This document shows positions 1-10,445 of a stretch of 64,000 nt of DNA, in pieces. The notes under the pieces are model-generated. The model was given only the letters and a program-made list of their open reading frames with translations, had not been told where the DNA came from and made no database searches. A program made the position numbers and the translations under genes. Origin of the DNA: Tethya wilhelma (taxonomy: Eukaryota > Porifera > Demospongiae > Tethyida > Tethyidae); assembly GCA_964030475.1 (NCBI GenBank), contig CAXIPT010000001.1, forward strand, positions 7,220,179-7,284,178, given 5' to 3'. Position 1 is the stretch's first letter. Every line of letters starts with the position of its first letter.

Positions 1-130
1 GAACACAAAAGCATAAAAGAAACTAAAAGCCTCAAACACAAGCACACACACACACTGACTTCCAATCGTTGTAAAGCCACTTACTAAAACATTTCAAGAG
101 CATTTATTGCATGTGCAGTTAAACACTTCC

Positions 131-367
131 TCAAAAGTTCCCAGAGAAGTGCTCCGGTGTTTGCTGCCTGCTCATGTTCTGGTAGCTGCTATCGTAGAAG
201 GAGCTCTCTTCAACGTCAGAGGAGATGCCGTCTTTCTGGATGTAGACGCTGTTGACCCGACTCTTGTCCTCTTTCTTGGAGGTGGAGGCCATGACAACGA
301 GGAACTCCTCTCTTGTCCAACCGTAGACGATGGCATTGAGGAAACCTTGGAGGGGAACTGTGATGGA
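131..367 (-). CDS. C-terminal exon of a seven-transmembrane (GPCR-like) receptor, partial
   Basis: The minus-strand reading frame begins just after a CAG acceptor preceded by a (CA)n tract and ends at a TGA at 131-133. It encodes about 78 residues starting SITVPLQGFLNAIVYGWTRE. The PLQGFLNAIVYGW segment resembles the end of transmembrane helix 7 in class A/cAMP-type receptors (an NPxxY-like N-A-I-V-Y). A hydrophilic, Ser/Lys-rich cytoplasmic tail follows (DVEESSFYDSSYQNMSRQQT), as expected for a receptor tail phosphorylated by kinases. The upstream exons encoding helices 1-6 were not identified in this window with confidence. The (CA)n tract abuts the splice acceptor and forms most of its pyrimidine/purine context. 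The receptor class is inference from one helix; a search with this exon would settle it. Confidence 0.5.
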   Translation of the reverse strand, partial: SITVPLQGFLNAIVYGWTREEFLVVMASTSKKEDKSRVNSVYIQKDGISSDVEESSFYDSSYQNMSRQQTPEHFSGNF

Positions 368-2875
368 CTGTGTGTGTGTGTGTGTGTGTGTTTGTATGGA
401 GAGATTGAGAATGTGCTTTTCCACCCTCTGCCCTTCACTTTCCTCTCTCTCTCTCATGAACTTATAGTTATGGTTTACAACAGGATAGGAGATAGGATAT
501 AGCTCACTATAGTCCATAGCAGGAGACCTGGCCATGGCAACACATGTGCTACTTCCTTGTTAGATTGAAAAATAACAACAAAAGATGAAAATCTATGCTC
601 ATAAACTCACTGTGCATGTATTATACCTTGGAAATTTGTGCATTCACATTCTAACTATGATCACTGAATACACGCGTGCACCAATGTATCCATGCATGGT
701 TATTAAGAGGTGCATTTGGTCAATTAAGCTAATCAGAAGTGTCACTCCACATCAGAGAGTCATACAGAGAGAGACAGAGAGACAGAGATGGGAGAGCCAT
801 CAAGCTGGAATCTAGAGGGCTAGGGTGTGAGAAGTGGGAGCTGTCTCTGACACATGTAAGGTATGGAGCATGTAAGCAAGAGTGAGAAATATCCAATCGT
901 ATGAATTTTCACCAAATATTTCAAAACAGAAAGGCTCACTTCAAAAACACTAGGATACATGTAAACAATTAAGCGACATACAAGGCAGTTCTATGAAAGG
1001 CCTTCATTATTTTGTTGCCTTTGATGGTGGCCTTCCCGAGAGGCGGCTTTGAAATGAAAGGTGCACTTATCTAATACCACTTTCAGTTAGAATTACCAAA
1101 GAGCCAAAGATCACACAATCCCGGAGTGCATGCATTCAAATCGTTCTAAACAACATACCACATGAAGAAAAGAGGGCTACTTAGCATGTAATATGACAAA
1201 TAAGCCATCACAAACAATTAAAGTGAGCAAGACTAACGGTCTCGCTAGGACAGCGATATCAATCAGAGAGGCTCTTATCAAAGTGTACCAGCCTCTTGAA
1301 GAGCAAGGGAACATGATAGGACAAAGAAGGGAACAAAGTCGGCTTTTCCCCTTCAAAGAGCCATAATTATTATAGGAATGCTAGCCCACTAAGAGGTATT
1401 GTTGCCTTGTATGAGATAATATATCTACAGTAGAGGTATGTTGGTTGTGTATGCATGCATGCATGAAACACAAGAATGCTATGTCCACCAGGAAAGGATG
1501 TTTTGAAGAGATCGGCGATTAAATCAAACGAAATTCGGAATTTAAATTTTTGGAGAATTAAAACATTCCCAAAACAATTAGATTTTGTTAACCGATCAGC
1601 AACTTGAAAAACATTCCAGCTCCATGAATGCTGCTAAATACAAGTACACACACACACACATTAAGTGAGAGCCACAGGCTATTATATACCCTGAAGCACA
1701 TTAGAGTACACTATCATACAACCATTACCATGCATATAAGGCCCCACAAAGAGTTTTTGTAGAGATATTGAGACCTTTGTTCAGTTTTCTTAAATGTAGT
1801 AAATAGGCACTTAGCAAAATTTCATACATTTTGAACACCCCATGTGGTTATTATAGAATGTACACATACCACGAATTCTTGATAGTGATGAAAAGGCGAT
1901 GTCTTTGATGTGCATGGGGTTAGTTGGAATGGTGATTAATTGTTGACAAGATATTGGTTCGTTCACATCGACTAGCATAGCATTCTCGGTAAATCGTGTG
2001 ATCAAGTTACAGTTAAAAGTGCGTATGAATTCACTTAACGGATTACGCAAACCAGTTAACTTTTTCAAAAATAACAAATGCTACATGACTGTGTTTGCTA
2101 GCTGGCTCATTCTTAGTCGATTGGCACTACTACTTGGTTTTTATTTTTTTTCAAATTTTATCCATCATCAATGTTTTGTTTATTCCAACCAAAACAATAA
2201 AAAGGAAAAAAAGACTACATGCCATGCAAGAGAACCTTACAGCCATTATACTGATGACTAGGATAAGATAAGAATGGTATATTATCCTACTACTAAGTTG
2301 TATTCTTATTTTTTTCTATAGTTGGTACCAAATTTTAAGCAAGGTGCATAACACAAACAGGTTCCAACAGAGCATGATAGATTCATGCCCATTAAAGCTA
2401 CTTAGAGAGCGCACTAGTTAATAGAGCTTATGAAAACAGTGTTGTGTCTCTCTTACAAATAAGAAATAAGAGCCTGTCAGTTACTGAAAGAACACACACA
2501 CGCACACAGTGATATACAAACACACGTGCACAATCCAATTACTATTCAACACACATTAGCATGAACTAATGACCAAACTATCCAAACAACTAAATTGTTC
2601 CAATAGCAAATCAATCACTTACAACTAATACTTATCATAATAATCACTATATAGCCACTGGGCTGGCTTGAGGCCATGGTATGCACACTATATATATGAT
2701 ATATTGCTGCGTCAATGTGTCTGCACGACCATTGACAGATCAAACGTGTTGACAGCTGGACTAGTGAAGGTATGCATTATTGCACTCGAGGCGAATGGTT
2801 GTGATATGGGTATGAGGATAATTATATATACACCCACACTATGCAAATCTAGGCATTGTGTATCATCAACAACTG

Positions 2876-2876
<1 letters not shown>

Positions 2877-2921
<45 letters not shown>
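2877..2921. repeat. (TG)n microsatellite
   Basis: Uninterrupted dinucleotide TG run of about 45 bp. The apparent Cys-Val ORF through it is a translation artefact. Confidence 0.9.
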
Positions 2922-2925
<4 letters not shown>

Positions 2926-3329
2926 GTTGGAGAAACGAAATCTATTGGCCATGCAGAGAGAGCAGTGCTATCTCATGATCTCATGATAATAACATGATTG
3001 CGTTATTGTTGAGGCACACGGAAAAAAATTGCTTGTGATTGCTTAAGCTTCAGGATCATGCATGTCATGCATGAGCCACACAAACTCGTATCCGTAGAAA
3101 CTGCATAACTATTATACACCCATAAGTAAACTATCTTTAATTAATTCTTAAATATTCCACGACACCAGACTATAGGGAAAAGCAAAAAGAAGATTGGGAA
3201 ATTAAAGCTACAGTTATTATTAATTTTGCATGTCGATGGGGAATACTACTCAATGGTATAATATTAGTTGTACATTATCACCAGGAGGGTGCCTACCCAG
3301 GCTGGTTTGAATGCCTGTCATGCACATAC

Positions 3330-3397
3330 CATGAGTGTGGCTCAACATCATCTACATCTACATCTTGATCCTTTACTTCATTTTTGCAGGCCTTTTT
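3330..3397 (-). CDS. Possible small internal exon, acidic/lysine-rich, unassigned
   Basis: On the minus strand a 68 bp open stretch lies between a plausible acceptor (TTTGCAG) and a good donor (GTATGT). It encodes KKACKNEVKDQDVDVDDVEPHS and leaves phase 2. It could belong to the receptor whose last exon is at 131-367, for example as a cytoplasmic loop. No homologue is recognised and short splice-flanked ORFs arise by chance, so this is only a candidate. Confidence 0.18.
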
Positions 3398-4171
3398 CTG
3401 CAAAAGAATACACATAGTATGGTTGCTAAGTGTAGTTTCTCAAAAACAAACACACACATGACCAAATATTATTATTTTTGACATACACACACACACTCAC
3501 ACACTCACATACACACACTATCCAATAATAAAGAATGTACAAGTTGAAATGCGCCATCCAATACTGGTGTTTGCACACACTGTAATGTGACACCCTATTA
3601 TAAGTGAATGTGAATTTACAAACACTTTTGGTTTTATCGGGTGTTAACCAGACCCCCCTCCCCTCTCTGAGAGTTGTCTACATGAACCAGTGTCAACAAA
3701 CACCCATTGCTATGGAGAGAGGGATACAATATAAACATAATTTATTGGGTACATTGAAACCATAGGGGTTTGTTGTGAGTGGGGTATATCTAGGGTGGCT
3801 ACAAGGCAAGGAATCGTTTTCCTCTGAAAATTTCAATAAAGCAGTCACTTCCAACTTTCACAAAACAACAACAACAGCAACAACAAAAAAACAGACTAAC
3901 TCTGTGGAATTATCCCTTGTTGCAAACAAAATTAATTATAGTCCATGGTTCAATTCATATTATAATCAAATTGTCTAGTATACTATTGAGGCATGTTTTT
4001 TTTTCACCTGGTAGAGAAATCCAGTGATATAATGCTGAAATATATCAATACTAGAAAGAGAGAGGCATGCATTCATGTCACTTTATCGCTCCAAACTTGA
4101 AAATAGCTTCCTCTTCTTAAGATCTGCAGTTGTGGTTTTGGCGCCATAGCTGTAGTGGTCGACAGACTACA

Positions 4172-5834
4172 ATGCTTCTATTCATTAATTTCAAGAGAAT
4201 TCTAAGAACTTTTGTCGTTAACGATCTTTACCTAAATCAGAATCACAACTGGGCCAGGTGCCTGGAGACAATGTCTCTTCTCATCAAAACTATTGAAGTT
4301 AGTTGATTGAAATGCTCCGTTTGGGGTTAGATTTATTATTCTTGTTGTTTCCAGCATCTTCAAGGAGACTATGGACTCTATACTTGGCCCTGTGCACCAG
4401 TTTTAGCTCAATATGTTTACTCCCAAAGGGACTGCATCAAAGGGAAGAGAGTGTTGGAGGTAATATAATGTTACAAAAATTATGTGTACTATAACAGTGT
4501 TTGATAATTTGCTGTGGTTCAATTGATTCAAGTATGAAATGGTTGCTAAACATTTCATTTGGACACGATTTCTTCTTTCGCTCAGCTCGGTGCAGGTACA
4601 GCCATACCAGGCCTTGTTGCTGCTAAGTGTGGTGCACACGTCACTCTCAGTGATCGAGAGGATGATCCACGCCTCCTAGACAACCTGAAGAAGTCATGTG
4701 AGCTCAACAATATAGCGACCGAAGAGGTGAAGATTGTTCCTATCTCATGGGGTGTCTTCACTCCTATTGTGGTATACATGGAACCACAAGACCTCATTCT
4801 GGCTTCTGATTGTTTTTATGACTCAAAAGGTAATGACTATATAGTACTGGAGATAATATTTCCGCTTGATATCTAGTGTGTGTGTTTTGGTTTTTGCATT
4901 TTTCAGATTTTGAGGACATTATTGCAATGGTTGCTTATTTTTTCCAACAAAATCCAGCATGCAAATTCTGGACCACATACCAAGAACGAAGGTATGTAGT
5001 TTACTACTAGTATGTGTAAGACACAAAAGGAGTTCTTGCTGCATAATATCCAATAACAAATGTAACGGCCAGGGTCTGAGGCCGCACGTTGAGTGTTGCT
5101 AGCTATATATGATCACTTGTCCCGGTTACTGGTAGTAACAGCTAAAGACATTTCATATGTGGTTCTTGACAGCAAAAGCAACAACTACTCAATACAAAGT
5201 AGGAATGTGACTATGCAACAAAAATCAAGAGTACCATACACTTCCTGTATATACTTAGTCAGGGCTAAATTACAACATAAATATTAATTTCTATTAGTCA
5301 CTACACAAACATGATCAGGCCTTAGTTTTACTTCTTGTCGGGTGAGAGTGGGGAATATAATAAAAAGCAGTAATACTTTCTAACTCTTTGTTTGTGGTGG
5401 TGGTGTTGATGTGGTATTGTTCAGAACCTGTACCCCAATAGACTTTAACTAGTTACAAAACCCATGCAAATTAACTAGGCTAAGCTATCCTAACGGTATG
5501 GAACTCAAAACTATGTATAATGTAATAGAAATAATTATACACAATACATAACAGAGACATATGTGACACCATTCTATGGTTGATGCAATGGCCAGTGCTG
5601 GGACTATATAGCTGAACTATTATTACAACAATATCTACCTCTTACAGTTCAAATCGAAATTTTCATAATCTCTTTGTGAGATGGCATCTACAATGCCAGT
5701 CAATACCAGTTGAGTCATTCTACAGCAATGAATTAGATAAACAAGAGTGTCTCAAGATTGAAGGTCCTAGTGATAAGACTCTCATTAGCAATCACACTAT
5801 TCATATGTGGGAGATCACCTGTTCACAATCATAA
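4172..5834 (+). CDS. METTL23: METTL23-like protein methyltransferase (five-exon gene; first exon tentative)
   Basis: Exons read from splice sites and phase: tentative first exon 4172-4297, then 4355-4459, 4586-4829, 4907-4991 and 5648-5834. Exon 2 gives YGLYTWPCAPVLAQYVY, close to the conserved YGMYVWPCAVVLAQY of METTL23. Exon 3 gives the SAM-binding motif I LGAGTAIPGLVAAKCGA and then TLSD (motif II region); PQDLILASDCFYD corresponds to motif IV. The last exons give FEDIIAMVAYFF and VRWHLQCQSIPVESF, collinear with the family C-terminus. METTL23 is a seven-beta-strand methyltransferase reported to act on histone H3 arginine 17. All internal phases agree. The extreme N-terminus is the weak point: the ATG at 4172 and the donor GTTAGT give the right phase but no recognisable similarity. 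Confidence 0.85.
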
Positions 5835-6028
5835 TAATCGATGACTGTTATTCAATTTTTCTAAGTTCTATTAATTTTATTTGGAATCAGTGTTCTGCAA
5901 CTGAAATAAGAGGGAAACAGTATTATAGAGCACACTGTATGGCTGTATAACCATGGACATTATATCTATGGTATAAAGAGGCTGACTAGAGAACGTAGCC
6001 TTGCACGTACGCTAGCCATGCATGCACT

Positions 6029-6075
6029 TGGCGCATGCGCATGTAGCGCGACACACCGCTTCTACGCATGCGCTG
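6029..6075. promoter_or_regulatory. Paired NRF1-like palindromes upstream of TRIM gene 1
   Basis: Two near-perfect copies of the palindrome GCGCATGCGC occur at about 6031-6040 and 6065-6073, followed by a GCCGGAAAA Ets-like motif, about 120-165 bp before the ATG at 6195. GCGCATGCGC is the core of the NRF1 (alpha-Pal) recognition site of animal promoters. CpG is otherwise scarce here, so the cluster stands out. Function is inferred from the motif alone. Confidence 0.45.
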
Positions 6076-6194
6076 CCGGAAAACCACAAGATTCCCGTAT
6101 TATAAATCTTCAATTAGAATACAGTCAGTTGTATATTTAATACCAGCCAAAGCTCGTGACTTTAGAAACTATCAGTCTCTGTATCACAGCCAAA

Positions 6195-8282
6195 ATGGCT
6201 CAAAATGAGGCTCTTAAAAAATTGGAAGACCAGTTAACTTGTGCTATCTGTCTAGATTCCTACAAGGATCCCAAACTACTCCAGTGTTTCCATGTCTTCT
6301 GTGAGAAATGTCTCGTTCCACTTGTGCTCCAAGACCAACAGGGCCAACTCTCTGTACGCTGTCCTACCTGTCGTCAATCCACCCTCCTTCCAGCAACCAG
6401 TGTGTCAGGCCTCCAATCAGCATTCCACATCCACCACCTGTTTGAGATTCAAGAAGCCTTTGAGAAGAATATATCTGAACCTGCACTAGCAAATGCTAAA
6501 TCCATAACCAACAGTGAAAATCCTTTGTCTCCAAAGCAAAAAAGCTTTCGTTGTCCCTTCCACAAAGAGAGAGAACTAGAACTCTACTGTGAGACTTGTG
6601 AGGAATTGATTTGCTTTCACTGCACTGTTAAACTGCACCATAGCCACAAATACAACCTGGTGAGTGAATTGTTTGAAAAAAACAAGAATGAGATCACAAC
6701 TTCTCTAGAGCCAGTTGAGACACAACTAGATACTGTGAATAAAGCTCTGGAACAGCTAGATACACGTTGTGAGCAGATCACTGATCAACGAACAGCTACT
6801 GAAGCCAATATCCACAAAACCTTTCAACGTCTACATGAAGAACTTGAAGTAAGAAGAACAGAACTCATTGGTCAGTTAAATGTGATGACCCAGCAGAAGA
6901 TGAAAAGCCTTGCTGCCCAGAGAGATGGAATTGAAATGATTCAGATCCAACTGAAGAGCTGTGTGGAGTTTGTGAGGGAGAGTCTGAGAACAGGAAGTCA
7001 GGGAGAGGTGATGAATATGAAGAAGCACGTGGTTACACAGATCAAGAAATTGACAGCCAACTTCAAACCAGACACACTGAAGACCACTGAGCTATCTAAT
7101 GTGAAGTTTTCAATTACTTCGCTACCTATTCAGAAGTTAGGAAAAGTGTATCTTCAACAAGTAGCACCAGAAAAATGCTATGTCAGCAGTAAAGCAGTAC
7201 AAACCATTGTGGTCAAAGAAAAAACCACAACAATCCTTCATGTTGTTGATGAACATGGTGAAGCATGTGTAGTTCCAGTTGAGTCAGTGAACTGTGAGCT
7301 TGTTTCAGAAATCACTGCAGAGAAGACCAAATGTGACACAAAACAAGGAGAAAATGGTCAGTATGAGATCAGCTACACACCCACCACTCGAGGAAGACAC
7401 CATCTACACATCAAACTGGGTGACAATTGCATCACAGGAAGTCCTTTTGCTGTAATTGTGATAGGTTCCATTGTCAAGACTATTCATGGGTTGGAAAGTC
7501 CATGGGGTGTAGCATTTGACAATAAGCAGGAAGAGATCATAGTGGCAGAGAGTGAAGGACACCGTGTATCAATCTTCAGTCCAAGTGGAGAGAAACTGAG
7601 ATCATTTGGTTCAAGGGGGTCAAGACAGGGACAGTTCAAACGACCTTGTGGTGTAGCAGTGGATGATGTTGACAACATACTAGTGGTGGATGGAGATAAT
7701 CATCGCATCCAGAAGTTTACTAATGATGGACAGTTTATGAAAACAGTCGGTATTAAAGGAAGTGGTCGTTTGCAGTTCTCTTTTCCTTGTGGTGTTGCCA
7801 TTCATCCTCACAACAAGAAGGTGTATGTGGCAGATCGCAGTAATCATCGCATTCAGATTCTAAACTCTGAGCTCTCATTCTCCAGCACATTTGGTAGCTA
7901 TGGCAGTGATAGTGGCCAATTTTGTTCACCCTGGGATGTAGCATTTGACAGCACTGGGAATGTGTATGTAGCTGATTGTGGGAACCACTGTATACAAATC
8001 TTCACAGCAGAAGGAACATTCTTGAACAAAATTGGACACCATGCTCAAGATGGCAGTCAACTGAAATTTCCCTCTAGTATTGCCATCGATTCTGAAAACA
8101 CAGCTTATGTAATTGAAAGAAATAATCAGCGTGTCTCAGTATTCTCGGCTAATGGCATGTATGTTACTTCATTTGGTGCAAAGGGACGGCAAATGTACTT
8201 CATATTTGGAATAACAGTGGACACAAGGGGGAAGGTATACGTGAGTGAAACATTCAATAACCGTTTGCATATTTTTAAGTAA
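6195..8282 (+). CDS. TRIM-NHL protein (RING, B-box, coiled coil, filamin repeat, NHL propeller), paralogue 1
   Basis: Intronless ORF of 695 aa. The ATG at 6195 (CAAAATGG) is chosen over the longer GTG-initiated frame from 6156, because it matches the N-terminus of the paralogue at 10446. A C3HC4 RING occupies residues 16-59 (Cys16, 19, 31, His33, Cys36, 39, 56, 59). B-box 2 is at about 118-158 (CPFHKERELELYCETCEELICFHC), the coiled coil at about 165-275, and a filamin/ABP280-type immunoglobulin repeat at about 318-422 (YEISYTPTTRGRHHLHIK). NHL repeats fill about 430-695 (HRIQKF, HRIQIL, HCIQIF). This is the TRIM2/3/71-like architecture: a cytoplasmic E3 ubiquitin ligase with an NHL propeller that binds protein or RNA. 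Its substrate is unknown. It ends 99 bp before the convergent DECR2 stop. Confidence 0.93.
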   Translation: MAQNEALKKLEDQLTCAICLDSYKDPKLLQCFHVFCEKCLVPLVLQDQQGQLSVRCPTCRQSTLLPATSVSGLQSAFHIHHLFEIQEAFEKNISEPALANAKSITNSENPLSPKQKSFRCPFHKERELELYCETCEELICFHCTVKLHHSHKYNLVSELFEKNKNEITTSLEPVETQLDTVNKALEQLDTRCEQITDQRTATEANIHKTFQRLHEELEVRRTELIGQLNVMTQQKMKSLAAQRDGIEMIQIQLKSCVEFVRESLRTGSQGEVMNMKKHVVTQIKKLTANFKPDTLKTTELSNVKFSITSLPIQKLGKVYLQQVAPEKCYVSSKAVQTIVVKEKTTTILHVVDEHGEACVVPVESVNCELVSEITAEKTKCDTKQGENGQYEISYTPTTRGRHHLHIKLGDNCITGSPFAVIVIGSIVKTIHGLESPWGVAFDNKQEEIIVAESEGHRVSIFSPSGEKLRSFGSRGSRQGQFKRPCGVAVDDVDNILVVDGDNHRIQKFTNDGQFMKTVGIKGSGRLQFSFPCGVAIHPHNKKVYVADRSNHRIQILNSELSFSSTFGSYGSDSGQFCSPWDVAFDSTGNVYVADCGNHCIQIFTAEGTFLNKIGHHAQDGSQLKFPSSIAIDSENTAYVIERNNQRVSVFSANGMYVTSFGAKGRQMYFIFGITVDTRGKVYVSETFNNRLHIFK

Positions 8283-8381
8283 AAGAAACATACGTGTAGC
8301 AGCATTATCACTTGATTTTCACAAAGGAAAAATCAACAACATAGCCTTCATGTTATTAATAAACACTCTATGAATTCAAAG

Positions 8382-10197
8382 TTACAGTTTACTTTTAAGT
8401 ATGGAATCCAAATCTTTAGTCCCACCAGAAGCCATCATCCACTCTCCACCATCCATTACCACTACACTGCCTGTCACGTAGGAGCCCAGAGGACTAGCCA
8501 AGAAAATGGCAGCCTCAGCTATCTCTGTTCTTGTTCCAAGACGATGCAAAGGTATGGTGGAGAGATAGGCTTCTCTGTAGCTTTCATCAGATAGCAGAAC
8601 ACCTCCTGTGTATAGATATAAATGTGAAATTTTGTTCATTTTATTTTGCCATGCGTGTATGTCACTATGTTGCATGAGTTTGATTATGTTTTCAGCTATA
8701 GTTGTACACATATGTACATCCAACATATATGGAGAAATATACCGTATAGCACAAAAATTTGGCAGATTTTAGTATTGGCAGATTGGCAGCAGTTTTGGTA
8801 AGGATTGTCAATATTAAATCTGCCAAACTGTCATTTTTGCACAGCACATATGGAATACATGTATTGCTGCGTGCACTATACCGCCAAAATAAAATCCGCC
8901 AATCATGAAATGTTTGGCAATCTGCCAAATTTTATTCCCGCCAATATTTTGTGCTATACAGTACGTCACTCACCTAATTTCCTCATGCCAACTGTGCCCT
9001 CAATTGGTCCAGGGGCAATACAATTGATTCGGATGTCCTGAGGACCCCACTCCACGGCCAAGTGTTTGGTCATTGCATCAATAGCAGCTTTGGCTGAACC
9101 AGCATGTGTCTGTATGTATGTATGTATCACAATTATAGAGTTTGACCTTCCCACTATACATTACATGTACAACACACAAACGTAGAGTTTCAAGAATACC
9201 TGCAGGACTACCCCATTGTAGTGCAGAGTTGCAGATATGTTAATAATTACTCCTCCATTGTCCTAATAGAAACATATTAAGTAGACAACAATAATTATTG
9301 TGCATTCTGAGTGAACAATAGAGATAGATGCAGGATACCTTAAAGCAGAGGTCATAGAGTGCCTTACAAGCATTGAATGTTCCTATGGCATCAATCTCTA
9401 TCACTATGAAATGTACGTCAGGTGTGTGTCACATTGAGTGCTTGTTCAATACACATACAATGTCTACAAACACAATGTATACTAGTAGGCAAACCTGTTT
9501 TGAAAGCATTTGCTGAAAGTGAACTGGCAGGGCAGAGAAAGTTGCCAGCAGCAGCTGTATGTTATTAAAGTACATAGGTAGAATGATCTTATCCTAGCAT
9601 TTGGTCCTACGTACAATTGACCAGAAAGTCAATCTTCTTGAACTTCCTTAAGGCACTTTCAACAGCCTCTCTCACGGTGTCAAACTGAATACAAACACAC
9701 ACAATTCAGTGAAAAATGTAGTAGTATGATGATGGTAATGTTGTTCACCTTTCTCACATCCATTTGAATAGGTAGGCATTGACGTCCAGTTCCATCTTCT
9801 AGAGTCTTTGCTGACTATCATTAGAACAGAACTAGTATGAAATCAAAACATCATGATTGCCCCCCACCACCGGGTGACCCCACCCCACTTCAGTATGATA
9901 AAAAGGAGCACGGCTTGAAAACTAGCTGGCTGATATAAATCATAAATTAAGTATCACATGTAGGATTAAAACACACACAGCTTTAAAGTTGAATGGCCAC
10001 ACCTCTTTTAGTTTCTCCATCCTCCTGCTTGCAATAACAGTATCACACCCATGTCTCATAAAGATCTCTGCTATCCTAAAGCCAATACCTGATGCACCTC
10101 CAGTGATGAAGGCTACCTTGCCTTGCAGGAGATCTTTTTGGTAACGATATTTGTAGTTCTTCAAACAGTAATCGTCATGGTCGAGGTCATCTGCCAT
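8382..10197 (-). CDS. DECR2: Peroxisomal 2,4-dienoyl-CoA reductase
   Basis: Eight minus-strand exons with consistent phases: 10197-10003, 9814-9749, 9684-9615, 9554-9495, 9403-9339, 9262-9200, 9109-8974 and 8605-8382. They give 292 aa, the same length as the human enzyme as I recall it. This is a classical short-chain dehydrogenase fold: NADPH-binding TGGASGIG in exon 1, [13 protein letters not shown] (the AAGNF signature of dienoyl-CoA reductases), [20 protein letters not shown], and [18 protein letters not shown] with the catalytic lysine. The C-terminus is SKL, the canonical type 1 peroxisomal targeting signal. The enzyme reduces 2,4-dienoyl-CoAs during peroxisomal oxidation of polyunsaturated fatty acids. 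The start at 10197 (AAGATGGC) is preferred to an upstream TTG. Intron 7 carries a 220 bp inverted-repeat element. Confidence 0.95.
8742..8961. mobile_element. MITE, family CCGTATAGCAC, copy 1 (in DECR2 intron 7)
   Basis: A 220 bp element bounded by TA dinucleotides. The left end begins CCGTATAGCACAAAAATTTGG and the right end is its imperfect reverse complement (CCAATATTTTGTGCTATAC). Internally it has several short GGCAGATT / AATCTGCC palindromes. It is about 90 percent alike by eye to the copy at 56566-56781. No coding capacity. Its right edge lies 11 bp from the DECR2 exon 7 donor. Confidence 0.85.
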
Positions 10198-10445
10198 CTT
10201 GGCTTTCAAGCTTGCCGATCTTTACCATGCTCGATCCGCGCCGCACACGTAAGTATACGTGCGTGTACATCTGGATATCCGGACATATCCGGATCCAACG
10301 TGGCACGTCACACGTGTAGGTACTAGGTACGTTACGTACGTGTGTACTGTATACATGTACTGTGTATGTACGTACAAATTATGTATGTGTGTATGCGTCG
10401 GAACTTTCACTTCCGAATTCACAAATTCCTTGTTTTGGGAAAAAG
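10198..10445. promoter_or_regulatory. Shared 248 bp divergent promoter region of DECR2 and TRIM gene 2
   Basis: The start codons of DECR2 (minus, 10197) and the second TRIM gene (plus, 10446) lie 248 bp apart, so both promoters must fit here or overlap. The segment is rich in TACGTAC/GTACGTAC palindromes and CACGTG-type E-boxes (CACACGTGTAGG near 10310). No TATA box was recognised. Whether the genes are co-regulated is inference from spacing. Confidence 0.5.

Larger units (their letters stand above)
540..4100. other. Gene-poor stretch; no convincing coding content
   Basis: Both strands were read. Apart from the candidate exon at 3330-3397, only short non-recognisable ORFs, AT-rich DNA and short (CA)n/(TG)n tracts are seen. 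A 46-codon plus-strand open stretch near 1222-1362 has protein-like composition but neither clear splice sites nor a recognisable family. Missing exons of the flanking receptor could be here. Confidence 0.4.

Noticed and set aside
107..502. 131-codon plus-strand ORF with a Cys-Val run
   Set aside because: It is antisense to the receptor C-terminal exon and runs through a TG microsatellite.
528..542. Second X-box candidate (CTGGCCATGGCAAC)
   Set aside because: Only the right half site matches; the left half lacks GTTG, and no ciliary gene start is adjacent.
1811..2077. 88-codon minus-strand ORF with a donor-like GTATGT, considered as a receptor exon
   Set aside because: No hydrophobic helix pattern and no convincing acceptor; similarity to a receptor or other family could not be seen.
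4403..4797. Minus-strand ORFs opposite METTL23 exons
   Set aside because: Antisense to exons whose plus-strand frame, motifs and splice phases are all consistent.
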